DNA of 64,000 nt from Paraglaciecola psychrophila 170 (GTDB lineage: Bacteria > Pseudomonadota > Gammaproteobacteria > Enterobacterales > Alteromonadaceae): assembly GCF_000347635.1 (NCBI RefSeq), contig NC_020514.1, positions 1,736,001 to 1,800,000 on the forward strand, given 5' to 3'. Below are positions 19,270-28,740 of this stretch, piece by piece. The notes under the pieces were generated by a model. The model saw only the letters and a program-made list of their open reading frames with translations. It did no database searches and was not told where the DNA came from. Both the position numbers and the translations under genes were made by a program. The stretch's first letter is position 1. Each line of letters opens with the position of its first letter.

Positions 19270-21357
19270 ATGTCCAACTTTTATGTTGCAGATGGGCAAC
19301 CTCATCCTCTTGGTGCCACTATGGGCCAGTGGGGGTGTAATTTTGCGGTACATTGCCCGAATGCCGATGGTGTTGAGTTATGTTTGTTTGATAAAAATAC
19401 TGAAGAACAGTTAGAAGTCATTGCTATGCCCGCAAAAACGGGAAAGATTTGGCATTGCCAGCTTAGTAATATTCAACCTGGGCAACTGTACGGGTATCGA
19501 GTCATTGGAGAAAGTCATCAGCAAATTGGGATGACATTCGATCATCAAAAATTACTCATCGACCCTTATGCCAAAGCCTTAAACAGGCCTGCTGTGTGGA
19601 ATAAGACGCAGTACGAAGGTGACAGCCAATTTATGATCCCCAAGGGCATTGTGCAAAACTCTGATGCTAACTTAAAACAAGGTCAACAATTCTCAAAACC
19701 CAAGACACCACTCGATCAAACTGTCATTTACGAGGCGCACGTTAAAGGCTTAACTCAGCTGCATCCGGATGTGCCTGACCGATATAAAGGTAAGTTTTTA
19801 GGTGTGTGTCAACCTGCAATAATCAGCCATTTAAAATCATTAGGTATTACCGCTATCCAGTTAATGCCAGTGGCGGCATTTATGCCAGAACCTTATATAA
19901 CCAATAAAGGCCTGACAAATTATTGGGGGTATAATCCTGTTAATTACTTTTGTCCTGATCCTAGGTATGTAGTTGTCGATAGCATAGCTGAATTTAAAAC
20001 TATGACCAACACTCTACATGAAGCGGGTATTGAAGTGATTTTGGATGTGGTTTATAACCACACTGCCGAGGGAGGCATCGACGGCCAGATGTTGTCATTT
20101 AAAGGATTTGATAATTCTTCATGTTATTTATTCGACCGAAACGAGTATGGCGCTGTCGATTACAATAAATATGTGAATAATTCAGGCTGTGGCAATAGTG
20201 TGAATACTGCGTTTCCTTATATACTCAAAATGGTGATGGATGCACTGCGTTATTGGACCACAGAAATGGGTGTGGATGGTTTTCGTTTTGACTTGGCGGC
20301 CAGTCTAGGTCGTGACCCCTATGAATTTTCAAATCTGTCTGGGTTTTTTCGTACTATCCGTCAAGATCCGGTGTTGATTAATGCCAAACTGATTGCTGAG
20401 CCTTGGGACATCGGTCATGGCGGTTATCGCCTTGGGCAGTTTCCGTCTAACTGGTTAGAATGCAATGACAAATATCGGGATACAGTGCGCGCATATTGGC
20501 GAGGCGATAAAGGTCTTGTCAGCGATTTTGCGACGCGTTTATTAGGTTCACGTGATGTGTTTCCTAAAGAAGATCGTTCAATTCTCACGTCGGTCAACAA
20601 CATCAGTTATCACGACGGTTTTACTTTACACGATCTGGTGAGTTACGCTCAAAGGCATAACGAAGTTAATGGCGAACAAAACCGAGATGGCCACGGGCAT
20701 AATTTGTCGGCTAACTACGGTGTTGAAGGCCCAACCACAGATGCTAAAATACTCGCCATGCGCGAACGGCAAAAACGTAACCTGTTTGCCACTTTGATGT
20801 TGTCCCAAGGCATTCCTCATATGCTTGGAGGAGACGAACTCAGTCGAACCCAACAAGGTAACAACAATGCCTATTGTCAAGACAATGAAATCAGCTGGCT
20901 TGATTGGACATTAAACCAACCTAAACAAGACTTCTTAACTTTTTGCCAACATGCGATCGCGCTGCGAAAAAGTAGTGAAATTCTCAACCACCTTAATTTA
21001 AGGGATGATCGCTATTCGTTAGGTCACAATGTGGATAAAATTAATTGGTATCGACCAGACGGCGAGCGCAAGCTAGAAGATGATTGGCAAAATCATGATA
21101 ATCAATCCTTTGCTGTAGAGCTTTGCGGACCCTATAGCGAAGGTCAATCACACCACGAACATTGGTTGTTGGTATTTAATGCCAGCGAGCACGACGTACG
21201 TTTTCATTTACCCAATTTAGGCGCCAGTACAGCTTGGCAAATCATGCTGGATACTAGATATGCCAGATGGTCTGAACAACCTAATGTTCTGATTCGAGAA
21301 GTGCATATGCAGGCATTTAGCAGTATTTGTGTGTTTAAGTGCACCGTTGAGGACTGA
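19270..21357 (+). CDS. glgX: Glycogen debranching enzyme (isoamylase type)
   Basis: A 695-residue GH13 protein with an N-terminal CBM48 module (GATMGQWGCNFAVHCPNADG) and the catalytic barrel: DVVYNHTAEGG, then GFRFDLAASLGRD (nucleophile Asp), LIAEPWDIGHGGY (acid/base Glu) and NISYHDGFTLHDLVSY (Asp). The sequence is of the GlgX/TreX kind, which removes alpha-1,6 side chains left after phosphorolysis. Its ATG lies three bases after the glgB stop codon, indicating translational coupling. No clear terminator follows. Confidence 0.95.
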   Translation: MSNFYVADGQPHPLGATMGQWGCNFAVHCPNADGVELCLFDKNTEEQLEVIAMPAKTGKIWHCQLSNIQPGQLYGYRVIGESHQQIGMTFDHQKLLIDPYAKALNRPAVWNKTQYEGDSQFMIPKGIVQNSDANLKQGQQFSKPKTPLDQTVIYEAHVKGLTQLHPDVPDRYKGKFLGVCQPAIISHLKSLGITAIQLMPVAAFMPEPYITNKGLTNYWGYNPVNYFCPDPRYVVVDSIAEFKTMTNTLHEAGIEVILDVVYNHTAEGGIDGQMLSFKGFDNSSCYLFDRNEYGAVDYNKYVNNSGCGNSVNTAFPYILKMVMDALRYWTTEMGVDGFRFDLAASLGRDPYEFSNLSGFFRTIRQDPVLINAKLIAEPWDIGHGGYRLGQFPSNWLECNDKYRDTVRAYWRGDKGLVSDFATRLLGSRDVFPKEDRSILTSVNNISYHDGFTLHDLVSYAQRHNEVNGEQNRDGHGHNLSANYGVEGPTTDAKILAMRERQKRNLFATLMLSQGIPHMLGGDELSRTQQGNNNAYCQDNEISWLDWTLNQPKQDFLTFCQHAIALRKSSEILNHLNLRDDRYSLGHNVDKINWYRPDGERKLEDDWQNHDNQSFAVELCGPYSEGQSHHEHWLLVFNASEHDVRFHLPNLGASTAWQIMLDTRYARWSEQPNVLIREVHMQAFSSICVFKCTVED

Positions 21358-21539
21358 TCTGTACTGATACAATTCATGTGTTTGTAAATAAAGTTAATGT
21401 ATTATGTAATATTATATCAATTTCATATAGAAATAGAGATTCAAATTTAGGGCTTTACGCAATGGTTGCCCGCACCAATTTGCAAAGGTTATGACGAGAG
21501 TTTTATGAGACTTAAATTTCTTGATTCAGAATTAATAAG

Positions 21540-22007
21540 ATGACTAATTTGCAGGAACATGGTGAATATGTAGCGGGTCGTTCCCAACAAACAATTATGT
21601 TTGCTGCTAGAGGCCCGTGGAACGATGAAACCCTAGTGAATGGGTCCAAGGAAATGGGGCAAAACATTCAACAATTAAATTTGTCGGAACCTTGGGGATT
21701 TATTAGTTGTCTATTTGGCGAGAGCCTCATGCCACCCTCTGCTTATAATATCTTCGTGAAACAGACCCTCATTCGGAAATCTATGGGAATGCGGTGTCTG
21801 GCAGTGGTGATCCAAGACTCAGATATAACTAACACTATAATGAACCAGCTGACTAAGGCCTACGAACATGCAGGTATAAATTTTGCTTTCTTAAACGATC
21901 TTAATTCCGCTATTAGTTGGTTAAAAGAGCATGAAATTGCTATGGATCATCAAGAAGTGACACATTTTTTTCAACAAAATCTATTTTTTCGGTCCCATCA
22001 CAACTAG
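21540..22007 (+). CDS. Hypothetical 155-residue protein, possibly STAS/SpoIIAA-like fold
   Basis: I do not recognise this gene firmly. The order of segments (TIMFAARGPWNDETLVNGSK, LSEPWGFISCLFGES, CLAVVIQDSDITNTI, INFAFLNDLNSAISWLKEHE) resembles small SpoIIAA/STAS-like proteins in which GxWN starts a helix after the second strand. There is no signal peptide or membrane segment. It follows glgX by 180 bases and is probably a separate unit. Confidence 0.6.
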   Translation: MTNLQEHGEYVAGRSQQTIMFAARGPWNDETLVNGSKEMGQNIQQLNLSEPWGFISCLFGESLMPPSAYNIFVKQTLIRKSMGMRCLAVVIQDSDITNTIMNQLTKAYEHAGINFAFLNDLNSAISWLKEHEIAMDHQEVTHFFQQNLFFRSHHN

Positions 22008-22067
22008 GGTTAATCGTCGTAATCTTTAATGGGTTAGTTGTATTATTTCGTTAATCTGTTCGTCATT

Positions 22068-22484
22068 TTATATCGCTTCCTTCGAAGTGGAAAAAGAGGG
22101 GGTGAGTTGCAATAGTTTGGTCAGTGTAGCTACAGATTGGTCACATAAACGTCGATTTTGCTCATCATATGGTGTTCCTATAGCAATATCAGCTGCAGTA
22201 CCCCGTAACAATGTTTTGGCATAGGAAGGCAGTTTGTATTTGCAATATAAATTAAGTCTATTAAAGCCTGATAGCGTGAGAATGCGTTGCTAGAACTAAA
22301 CAACTTCAATTGAGCATCTCTCGAGGTTTTTCGCTTCATAATCAGGCAAAACACCACTGGCAACTTCAGTGAGAAGTACTCCAGATTTGAGAGCCTCTTT
22401 GAAAGCTGATTGGGCATTTGGACACCACAAAAAATCTGCGATGGTTGCTACAACTAATATTGTCGCAATTGCTAGGTATTTCAC
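22068..22484 (-). pseudogene. Small secreted/anchored protein with two in-frame stops
   Basis: From an ATG at 22484 the frame reads MKYLAIATILVVATIADFLW, a signal peptide or anchor, and continues to codon 62. It then meets TAG at codons 63 and 65. The same frame stays open to 22068 (RILTLSGFNRLNLYCKYKL, GTAADIAIGTPYDEQN, ATLTKLLQLTP), giving a 138-residue original. The two stops are two codons apart, so a single local event could explain both. No family is recognised. A shifted frame (22417-22178) has no signal sequence and is less convincing. Confidence 0.5.
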
Positions 22485-22813
22485 TCCATTATATAAATGG
22501 AACTTGGCATATCTATATAATAAAGTGCCATAAGAGATATTTTAAAATGTCATCTTTTGCCTGAGTCTAATTTATCTCAGGCTGTTTTATATTTTCTTTT
22601 ACAATAGTTTAGTTAATTTTAATGTTTTTAGTGAAAGTTACTTTCATTTATTGATGATGATTATCTGCGATTTGTTACTTGAGTGATATTATTTATCTCA
22701 TTTGGGCCCCTTTTATTTGTTAGTTCATTATATTTTTTAAAAACTGTTAAAAAATCACCTACATATTCTTCTTTTTGATTGAATTTCACAAAAAACTGTA
22801 AATTTCAAACAAT
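22485..22813. other. Intergenic, AT-rich, nothing recognised
   Basis: Very AT-rich spacer between the minus-strand relic and the promoter of the second GAPDH gene. No frame or structure of note. Confidence 0.5.
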
Positions 22814-22842
22814 TTGGCTCTATCGCTTTCCTTCTTTAGAAT
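22814..22842 (+). promoter_or_regulatory. Sigma-70 promoter of the second GAPDH gene, GC-rich discriminator
   Basis: TTGGCT (22814-22819) and TAGAAT (22837-22842) are 17 bases apart, a near-consensus spacing, and are followed at once by ACGCCGCG. A GC-rich discriminator after the -10 box is typical of promoters inhibited by ppGpp/DksA. That suggests growth-rate control and leaves a leader of about 95 bases. Confidence 0.6.
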
Positions 22843-22942
22843 ACGCCGCGAATTGAGAAAACGCATTCTTTCATGGGCCAGTGATATCTATTATCAGGGT
22901 CTTTACAGCGATTTAATTACTTAGGTAGTAAGACTTAATATT

Positions 22943-24403
22943 ATGAATCAACAGTTAGAGCAGGAACTATTAGGTAGTTGGCAAGAAAGACAAGAATTTG
23001 CTGAGCAAATGCAACCTATTTTGGGTAAATTATATAGAAATAGAGCGATTGAAATATCAGTCTATGGACGCCCTTTATTAGGTGCTAGTGCGATAGAAAT
23101 TATTAAGGCTCACCGAACAGTAAGGCTCAAAGAAAAGCAAAAACTACGCCTTAGAGAAAGTTGGCCATTGCTTGAAGCTTTAAATAAAATGGAACTTGCT
23201 CCTGCTAATATCGATTTAGGCAAATTGGCGTTCAGTTATCATTATGACCCTGCCTTTGCAGATGTATCGATTGAAGACTATTTATGTGTTCAATTAAAAG
23301 ACATAGTAAATGTTAAAGATGATCAAAAACCTCAAGATGTGGTGTTGTATGGATTTGGCAGAATAGGTCGGTTATTAGCCAGATTACTGATTGAAAGGCA
23401 AGGCACTAACAATAAATTACGACTAAAAGCGATTGTGGTTCGCGGTGGTAAAGAAGGTGACTTAGAGAAACGTGCAAGTTTACTGCGTCGTGATTCAGTG
23501 CATGGACCTTTTAATGGCAGTATCACTATCGATATAGAAAAAAATGCCATTAAAGCCAACGGCTCTTATATCCAAGTTATCTATGCCAATAGCCCATCTG
23601 AGGTAGATTATAACAAATATGGGATTGATCAGGCAATCGTTGTCGATAACACGGGAATGTGGCGTGACGAAGAAGGGTTAAGTCAGCATTTACAGTCTAA
23701 TGGCGTCAAAAAGGTATTGTTAACTGCGCCTGGTAAAGGTGGTATTAAAAATATTGTATACGGCGTAAATGACAAAGACATATTATCAACTGATTTAATT
23801 TTGTCTGCAGCCAGTTGTACCACTAACGCCATCACACCGGTATTAAAAGCACTAGATGAAAAATATGTGATTGAAAGTGGACATGTTGAAACCGTGCATT
23901 CGTATACTAATGATCAAAACTTAATTGATAATTTTCATAAAGGTGATCGCCGAGGACGCAGTGCCCCGTTAAATATGGTTATCACAGAAACAGGTGCTGC
24001 TACAGCCGTTGCTAAAGCCTATCCTAAATTGGAGGGTAAACTGACAGGTAGTTCTATCCGTGTGCCTACTCCTAATGTATCTTTGGCAATATTGAACTTA
24101 CATCTTGGTGAAGCAACCGATAAAGTGGCTATCAATGAATATTTACGCGATGTTTCTTTATTTTCCCCGTTGCAACATCAGATTAATTTCACTGCTTCAA
24201 AGGAAATTGTTTCAACTGACTTAGTGGGTACACGTGCACCTTCTGTTGTTGATTCTCAAGCAACCATCGTAGCAGGCAATAGAGCCACTTTATATGTGTG
24301 GTATGACAATGAATTTGGTTACAGTTGTCAGGTAATGAAAGTATTGCAAAATATGTCCGGCTTGGTATATCCCACACTGCCTGAGTCTTTGCCGACTAAA
24401 TAA
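22943..24403 (+). CDS. Glyceraldehyde-3-phosphate dehydrogenase with N-terminal extension
   Basis: A 486-residue GAPDH, about 150 residues longer than GapA. An N-terminal charged helical region of about 125 residues precedes the Rossmann start VVLYGFGRIGRLLARLLIER. Catalytic Cys292 is in SAASCTTNAITPVL, and the partner His lies in GHVETVHSYTNDQNL. WYDNEFGYSCQV ends the catalytic domain. This long form occurs beside a normal GapA in many marine gammaproteobacteria. It has its own promoter and terminator. Whether it works in gluconeogenesis or with another cofactor is not visible. Confidence 0.93.
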   Translation: MNQQLEQELLGSWQERQEFAEQMQPILGKLYRNRAIEISVYGRPLLGASAIEIIKAHRTVRLKEKQKLRLRESWPLLEALNKMELAPANIDLGKLAFSYHYDPAFADVSIEDYLCVQLKDIVNVKDDQKPQDVVLYGFGRIGRLLARLLIERQGTNNKLRLKAIVVRGGKEGDLEKRASLLRRDSVHGPFNGSITIDIEKNAIKANGSYIQVIYANSPSEVDYNKYGIDQAIVVDNTGMWRDEEGLSQHLQSNGVKKVLLTAPGKGGIKNIVYGVNDKDILSTDLILSAASCTTNAITPVLKALDEKYVIESGHVETVHSYTNDQNLIDNFHKGDRRGRSAPLNMVITETGAATAVAKAYPKLEGKLTGSSIRVPTPNVSLAILNLHLGEATDKVAINEYLRDVSLFSPLQHQINFTASKEIVSTDLVGTRAPSVVDSQATIVAGNRATLYVWYDNEFGYSCQVMKVLQNMSGLVYPTLPESLPTK

Positions 24404-24439
24404 TAGTAATGTGGCAATGATTCGACAATTAATTTAATC

Positions 24440-24462
24440 AAAACCCGCTTCGGCGGGTTTTT
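24440..24462 (+). terminator. Terminator of the second GAPDH gene
   Basis: Nine-pair stem AAAACCCGC / GCGGGTTTT closed by a stable TTCG tetraloop and followed by T, 37 bases after the stop codon. Confidence 0.95.
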
Positions 24463-24489
24463 ATTAAAAGGTAACAAGAGATCTTGGTT

Positions 24490-25011
24490 TTGAGTAAAAG
24501 TATCGACAAAATGAAACAGATTAAATGGCATATTTGGATCCGAGATATTGTGGTTATATGTGCCATTGTTTATGCAGTGAATGTCTGGCAATCACGGGAT
24601 ATGCTCGATGTTGAAAGTAGTCTGGTTCTCGACACTCAATTATTGGTAGGGCTTGATGGGAAAATTAGCACTTTAATAAAATCTGACAAACCTACCTTGA
24701 TTTATTTTTTTGCGCCTTGGTGTAAAGTCTGCTCTCTTAGTATTGGAAACCTGGAGTATCTCGATACTGAAAAGCTGAATATTATAAGAATTGCTCTAGA
24801 CTATTCAAACGTAGAAGCGGTTCAAGACTTTGCTGAAAAACACAATATATCGAGCCAAATTTTGTTAGGACACGAAGGGCTAAAGCGCCAGTTTCAAATT
24901 CAAGGTTACCCCACTTACTATATTTTGGATGAGCGCCAAAAAGTGTTATCCAAGTCGTATGGTTATTCAACTGCCTTGGGATTAAGACTAAGACAGATTT
25001 TTTCGGTATAA
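24490..25011 (+). CDS. Membrane-anchored thioredoxin-like protein (TlpA/ResA type)
   Basis: An N-terminal segment (IWIRDIVVICAIVYAVNVW) anchors the protein. A thioredoxin fold follows with the CxxC site in FFAPWCKVCSLS and a cis-Pro region in GYPTYYILDE. This is a periplasm-facing disulfide reductase-like protein of about 173 residues. No ATG fits well. TTG at 24490 stands nine bases after an AAGAG, TTG at 24484 is too close to it, and ATG at 24511 lacks a ribosome-binding site. The gene follows a GAPDH terminator, so it is separate. The partner protein is unknown. Confidence 0.85.
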   Translation: MSKSIDKMKQIKWHIWIRDIVVICAIVYAVNVWQSRDMLDVESSLVLDTQLLVGLDGKISTLIKSDKPTLIYFFAPWCKVCSLSIGNLEYLDTEKLNIIRIALDYSNVEAVQDFAEKHNISSQILLGHEGLKRQFQIQGYPTYYILDERQKVLSKSYGYSTALGLRLRQIFSV

Positions 25012-25084
25012 AACTTCCTTATCTAGTCCTTTTTTAGAATGACTGTGATAAATTACTGTTGTCAAATTTCCATGGGACCAAAAA

Positions 25085-26212
25085 GTGAGAATCAGCAGCA
25101 ATTTTGATAGCGGTAATATCCAAGTTATCCGCGCAGAAGATCCATTGAACATTCAACTAAGTATCCGAAAAGACAACCAATCTGAATTTTACCAGTGGTT
25201 TCATTTTAAGCTAGAAACCCAAAGTTTTATTACCCATCAAATAACCATAATCGACCTCGAAAAGTCAGCTTACCCTGGTGGCTGGCAGAACTACCATGCT
25301 GTTGCGTCTTATGATAGGCAAGAATGGTTTCGTGTAAATTGCGAGTTTGATGGTGATACCTTAACCATTGCGCATACTCCTGAATTTGAACATATCTATT
25401 ATGCCTATTTTGCCCCGTATAGTTACGAACGACACTTGGACCTGCTCAGTTGGGCGCAAATATCAGCTGATTGTCGTCAAGAGTCTTTAGGTAAAACACT
25501 AGATGGCCGGGATATGTCTTTGCTGGTGGTAGGACAACCCGAAGAAGGCAGAAAATCGATTTGGGTGACGGCTCGGCAACATCCCGGCGAAACCATGGCC
25601 GAGTGGCTTATTGAAGGGTTTTTGGAGCGTTTGTTGGACCAAGACGACGGATTATCACGTTTGCTGCTCGAAAAAGCTGTGTTTTATGTTGTGCCTAATA
25701 TGAATCCCGATGGGTCAGTGCGTGGCCATTTACGCACTAACGCCAGAGGTGTGAACTTAAACCGTGAATGGCAAACGCCTAGCATGGAAGACAGCCCAGA
25801 AGTATTTTTGGTCAAACAGAAAATGCAATCTGTGGGTGTTGATATGTTATTAGATGTGCACGGTGATGAAGCCTTACCATATAACTTTGTTGCGGGGTGT
25901 GAGGGTAATCCAAATTACGATGAACGTTTAAAAAATCTTGAAGAGTCGTTTAAAGCAGCCTTATTGATTGCTACTCCGGAATTTCAAGATGAGCATGGCT
26001 ATGATAAAGACGAGCCAGGGAAAGCTAACTTAACAGTTGCTGCTAATGCGATCGGGCATGAGTTCGATTGTTTGTCTTATACCCTAGAAATGCCATTTAA
26101 AGACAATGTTGATTTGCCAGACACCGCTTATGGCTGGTCACCAGCTCGTTGTAAGCAGCTAGGCGAAGATGTATTGATTGCCATGCGCGCAGTAGTTGAT
26201 ATTCTTCGTTAG
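25085..26212 (+). CDS. M14-family zinc carboxypeptidase (cytosolic type)
   Basis: A 375-residue protein with a GTG start. The first 120 residues form the beta-rich N-terminal domain typical of cytosolic M14 carboxypeptidases. The zinc site is H166xxE169 in TARQHPGETMAEW plus H259 in LLDVHGDEALPY. The substrate-binding NPDG...GHLRTNARGVNLNREW stretch lies between, and the catalytic Glu is probably in SYTLEMPFKD. There is no signal peptide, so it acts in the cytoplasm. Natural substrates of the bacterial members are mostly unknown. Confidence 0.9.
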   Translation: MRISSNFDSGNIQVIRAEDPLNIQLSIRKDNQSEFYQWFHFKLETQSFITHQITIIDLEKSAYPGGWQNYHAVASYDRQEWFRVNCEFDGDTLTIAHTPEFEHIYYAYFAPYSYERHLDLLSWAQISADCRQESLGKTLDGRDMSLLVVGQPEEGRKSIWVTARQHPGETMAEWLIEGFLERLLDQDDGLSRLLLEKAVFYVVPNMNPDGSVRGHLRTNARGVNLNREWQTPSMEDSPEVFLVKQKMQSVGVDMLLDVHGDEALPYNFVAGCEGNPNYDERLKNLEESFKAALLIATPEFQDEHGYDKDEPGKANLTVAANAIGHEFDCLSYTLEMPFKDNVDLPDTAYGWSPARCKQLGEDVLIAMRAVVDILR

Positions 26213-26224
26213 TTAAGACTCATT

Positions 26225-26292
26225 GTAAGTTGAGACTCTCCGTAAGTTGAAACTCTCTGTAAGTTGAAACTCTCTGTAAGTTGAGAATTTTG
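26225..26292. repeat. 17-bp tandem repeat, about four copies
   Basis: Units GTAAGTTGARACTCTCY start at 26225, 26242, 26259 and 26276. The second and third are identical, the first differs at two positions, and the last degenerates after 12 bases. The array lies between the carboxypeptidase stop codon and the symporter gene, in the probable leader or promoter region of the latter. Confidence 0.9.
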
Positions 26293-26359
26293 GCTAGAAA
26301 GATCTTTATAAAAATAATAATACTCATAATAAATACAATAATAATTAAGGGGAAAACAG

Positions 26360-28030
26360 TTGGAAGCTTTTCATAATTTACTGAAATCGATGGACGGCAT
26401 GTTGGGGGGCGCTTGGTGGTTCCCTTACGTGTTACTAGGTACAGGCTTATTTTTCACAATATACTTAAAATTTCCACAGGTGCGTTACTTCAAACACGCA
26501 TGGAAAGTAGTTACAGGTAAATATGATAAAGCCGATGCGCCAGGTGATACCACACACTTCAGAGCCCTTACTACCGCGCTGTCGGGAACGGTTGGGACAG
26601 GTAATATTGGTGGCGTAGCCTTTGCTCTGTTTTTAGGTGGGCCAGCGGCCTTATTTTGGATGTGGGCAACGGCTTTTTTTGGTATGACCACTAAGTTTGT
26701 CGAAGTGACGCTGTCCCACAAATATCGTGATAAAACACCAGATGGTACTATGGCTGGTGGCCCCATGTATTACATGGATAAACGTTTAAACATGAAATGG
26801 TTAGCGGTGGCCTTTGCTATTGCGACCGTTATCAGTTCTTTTGGTACCGGTAATCTTCCGCAAAGTAATAGTATTGCCACCAGTATTGAAGCAACGTTTG
26901 GATTTGATCCATTAATAGTTGGTAGTGTGCTGGGTATACTTTTGGCTTTAGTTATCTTAGGTGGTATCACGCGGATTGCTGCGGTTACTTCAAAGATAGT
27001 ACCGCTTATGGCTTTAATTTATATTATCGGTGCTTTTACCGTTATTTTTGCCAACATAGAAAATGTTGGTCCTGCTTTTGCTGCAATATTTTCAGACATG
27101 TTTACTGGATCTGCTGCTACTGGTGGCTTTTTAGGCGCTACCATCGCTTATGCTTTTAATAAAGGGGTCAATCGTGGATTGTTTTCAAATGAAGCAGGGC
27201 AAGGCTCTGCCCCAATAGCCCACGCTGCTGCAAAAACTGATGAGCCGGTTGCAGAAGGCATGGTGTCTATTCTTGAACCGTTTATCGATACTATTATTAT
27301 TTGTACTATTACCGGTTTAGTTATCCTCTCGTCTGGTGTCTGGAAAGAAAAACATCTTAATACCTTCGATCGCACAGATATGTACATACTGGCGGGGGAT
27401 TATATGGAGTCGAACGAATCAGATAGACAAACACTTTATACCTACATCAATGATGTAGAAGGCCATGGCGTTACCCAATTCACCGGTGAGATACAAGTTG
27501 TTAATGGCAAGGCTGTTAGTAAAGGTTTCACGATTTTTAATGCCCGTTCATTTGCTGATAATGTGGTTTTCTCGCTAGGTGATCCAGATGACAACTACAC
27601 AGGTACATTAAAAGTAGTAGATGGTAGCTTGCTTAAAAACAATATTATCGTGAGAGGTGAGTCGTTAATCCATTCTGCGAGTCTTACTGCTTTAGCATTC
27701 ACTAAAGGCTTCTTTGGTGAATCCGGTAAATATATAGTATCAATTGGATTATTGCTTTTTGCGTTTTCTACGGCCATAGCTTGGTCTTATTACGGTGATA
27801 GAGCCATGACCTATTTGCTCGGGCCGCGCTCAGTGATGCCTTATCGCGTTGTATATGTGGCAGGATTTGTGTGGGCTGCAGTTTCGGACACCACGCTTGT
27901 GTGGACTTTGTCTGCTGTGGCCATAGTGGTAATGACCTTGCCTAACCTGTTTGGTATTTTCTTATTGCGCAAAGAAATGAAAGAATCAGTTGCCGAGTAT
28001 TGGGTTAAGTTTAATAAAGAACATAAATAG
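26360..28030 (+). CDS. Alanine/glycine:cation symporter (AGCS family)
   Basis: A 556-residue inner-membrane sodium-coupled amino-acid transporter. Family signatures are [20 protein letters not shown] near the N-terminus and [20 protein letters not shown] in the middle. It starts at a TTG preceded by AGGGGA at the correct distance. An insertion of about 100 polar residues (around residues 335-435, for example [18 protein letters not shown]) separates two membrane segments. Many marine members have it and the short AgcS types lack it. A terminator follows. Confidence 0.93.
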   Translation: MEAFHNLLKSMDGMLGGAWWFPYVLLGTGLFFTIYLKFPQVRYFKHAWKVVTGKYDKADAPGDTTHFRALTTALSGTVGTGNIGGVAFALFLGGPAALFWMWATAFFGMTTKFVEVTLSHKYRDKTPDGTMAGGPMYYMDKRLNMKWLAVAFAIATVISSFGTGNLPQSNSIATSIEATFGFDPLIVGSVLGILLALVILGGITRIAAVTSKIVPLMALIYIIGAFTVIFANIENVGPAFAAIFSDMFTGSAATGGFLGATIAYAFNKGVNRGLFSNEAGQGSAPIAHAAAKTDEPVAEGMVSILEPFIDTIIICTITGLVILSSGVWKEKHLNTFDRTDMYILAGDYMESNESDRQTLYTYINDVEGHGVTQFTGEIQVVNGKAVSKGFTIFNARSFADNVVFSLGDPDDNYTGTLKVVDGSLLKNNIIVRGESLIHSASLTALAFTKGFFGESGKYIVSIGLLLFAFSTAIAWSYYGDRAMTYLLGPRSVMPYRVVYVAGFVWAAVSDTTLVWTLSAVAIVVMTLPNLFGIFLLRKEMKESVAEYWVKFNKEHK

Positions 28031-28046
28031 TTTTAGAAATATTTTT

Positions 28047-28075
28047 AAAGCGCGGCTATTTGCTGCGCTTTTCTG
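28047..28075 (+). terminator. Terminator of the AGCS symporter gene
   Basis: AAAGCGC (28047-28053) pairs with GCGCTTT (28065-28071), followed by TTCTGTTTT, 17 bases after the stop codon. Confidence 0.75.
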
Positions 28076-28117
28076 TTTTAACTCAAGTTTTAGTGAAGTA
28101 AGTTTGGAGATATAGAT

Positions 28118-28444
28118 ATGGCTTTAATAGATTGCCCTTCTTGCAGTAAAAAAATATCAGATAAAGCACAAAGCTGTCAGCATTGTGGTTTTACTTTAGG
28201 TGCGGTCAATGCTGAAGATATCTCACGCAAGCAAAACCTAAATAGATATCTGAAAAGTCAAAAAATTCAAACACAATCGATGCTAGCTATGTTGTTATTT
28301 GTGGCAGGTTTTGGTTTTATGTACTGGGGCGGGGCAGCACCCGAGGGGTTGCAATATAATCTAGCTATAGGCTTGTCAGTGATTGGTTTTGTTTGGTACA
28401 TAGTTAACCGAGTGCGGTTGATAATATTAAAAAGGTTTGATTAA
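28118..28444 (+). CDS. Small zinc-ribbon membrane protein
   Basis: A 108-residue protein. An N-terminal zinc ribbon (CPSCSKKISDKAQSCQHCG) is followed by a polar linker and two membrane helices (SMLAMLLFVAGFGFMYWGG and LAIGLSVIGFVWYIV). GGAG lies nine bases before the ATG. Such ribbon-plus-membrane proteins are widespread and functionally uncharacterised. It is two bases ahead of the YeaC gene, so the run 28118-32287 probably forms one operon. Confidence 0.8.
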   Translation: MALIDCPSCSKKISDKAQSCQHCGFTLGAVNAEDISRKQNLNRYLKSQKIQTQSMLAMLLFVAGFGFMYWGGAAPEGLQYNLAIGLSVIGFVWYIVNRVRLIILKRFD

Positions 28445-28446
28445 AA

Positions 28447-28740
28447 ATGGATAATACTGCGTTATTAACTTCGATGTCTGAGGGCGTTTATCAAAAATTG
28501 CTGCAAGCAGTTGAAACAGGTAAATGGTTAGACGGTTCACCGCTGACTGAGCAGCAACGAGACACTTCGATGCAAGCGGTAATGATATATCAAGCAAAAG
28601 TTCTTAAGTCTGATCAGCACATGACAATAGGTGCAGACGGTGAAATTGTGCATCGTAGTCGCGAATCTCTTCAGCAAGAACTTAAGCAAAACTCTAATAA
28701 CATTCAAACAATAGCGCGGTTTAAACAGGATGATCTTTAA
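28447..28740 (+). CDS. yeaC: YeaC-family (DUF1315) protein
   Basis: A 97-residue protein matching the DUF1315/YeaC pattern: VYQKLLQAVETGKWLDGSPL, TEQQRDTSMQAVMIYQAKVL, HMTIGADGEIVHRSR. The function is unknown. Its 3' end overlaps the start of the DUF349 gene by 11 bases, which suggests translational coupling. Confidence 0.85.
   Translation: MDNTALLTSMSEGVYQKLLQAVETGKWLDGSPLTEQQRDTSMQAVMIYQAKVLKSDQHMTIGADGEIVHRSRESLQQELKQNSNNIQTIARFKQDDL

Noticed and set aside
26225..26292. Possible CRISPR array
   Set aside because: The 17-base units are directly adjacent, with no unique spacers and no cas genes nearby.
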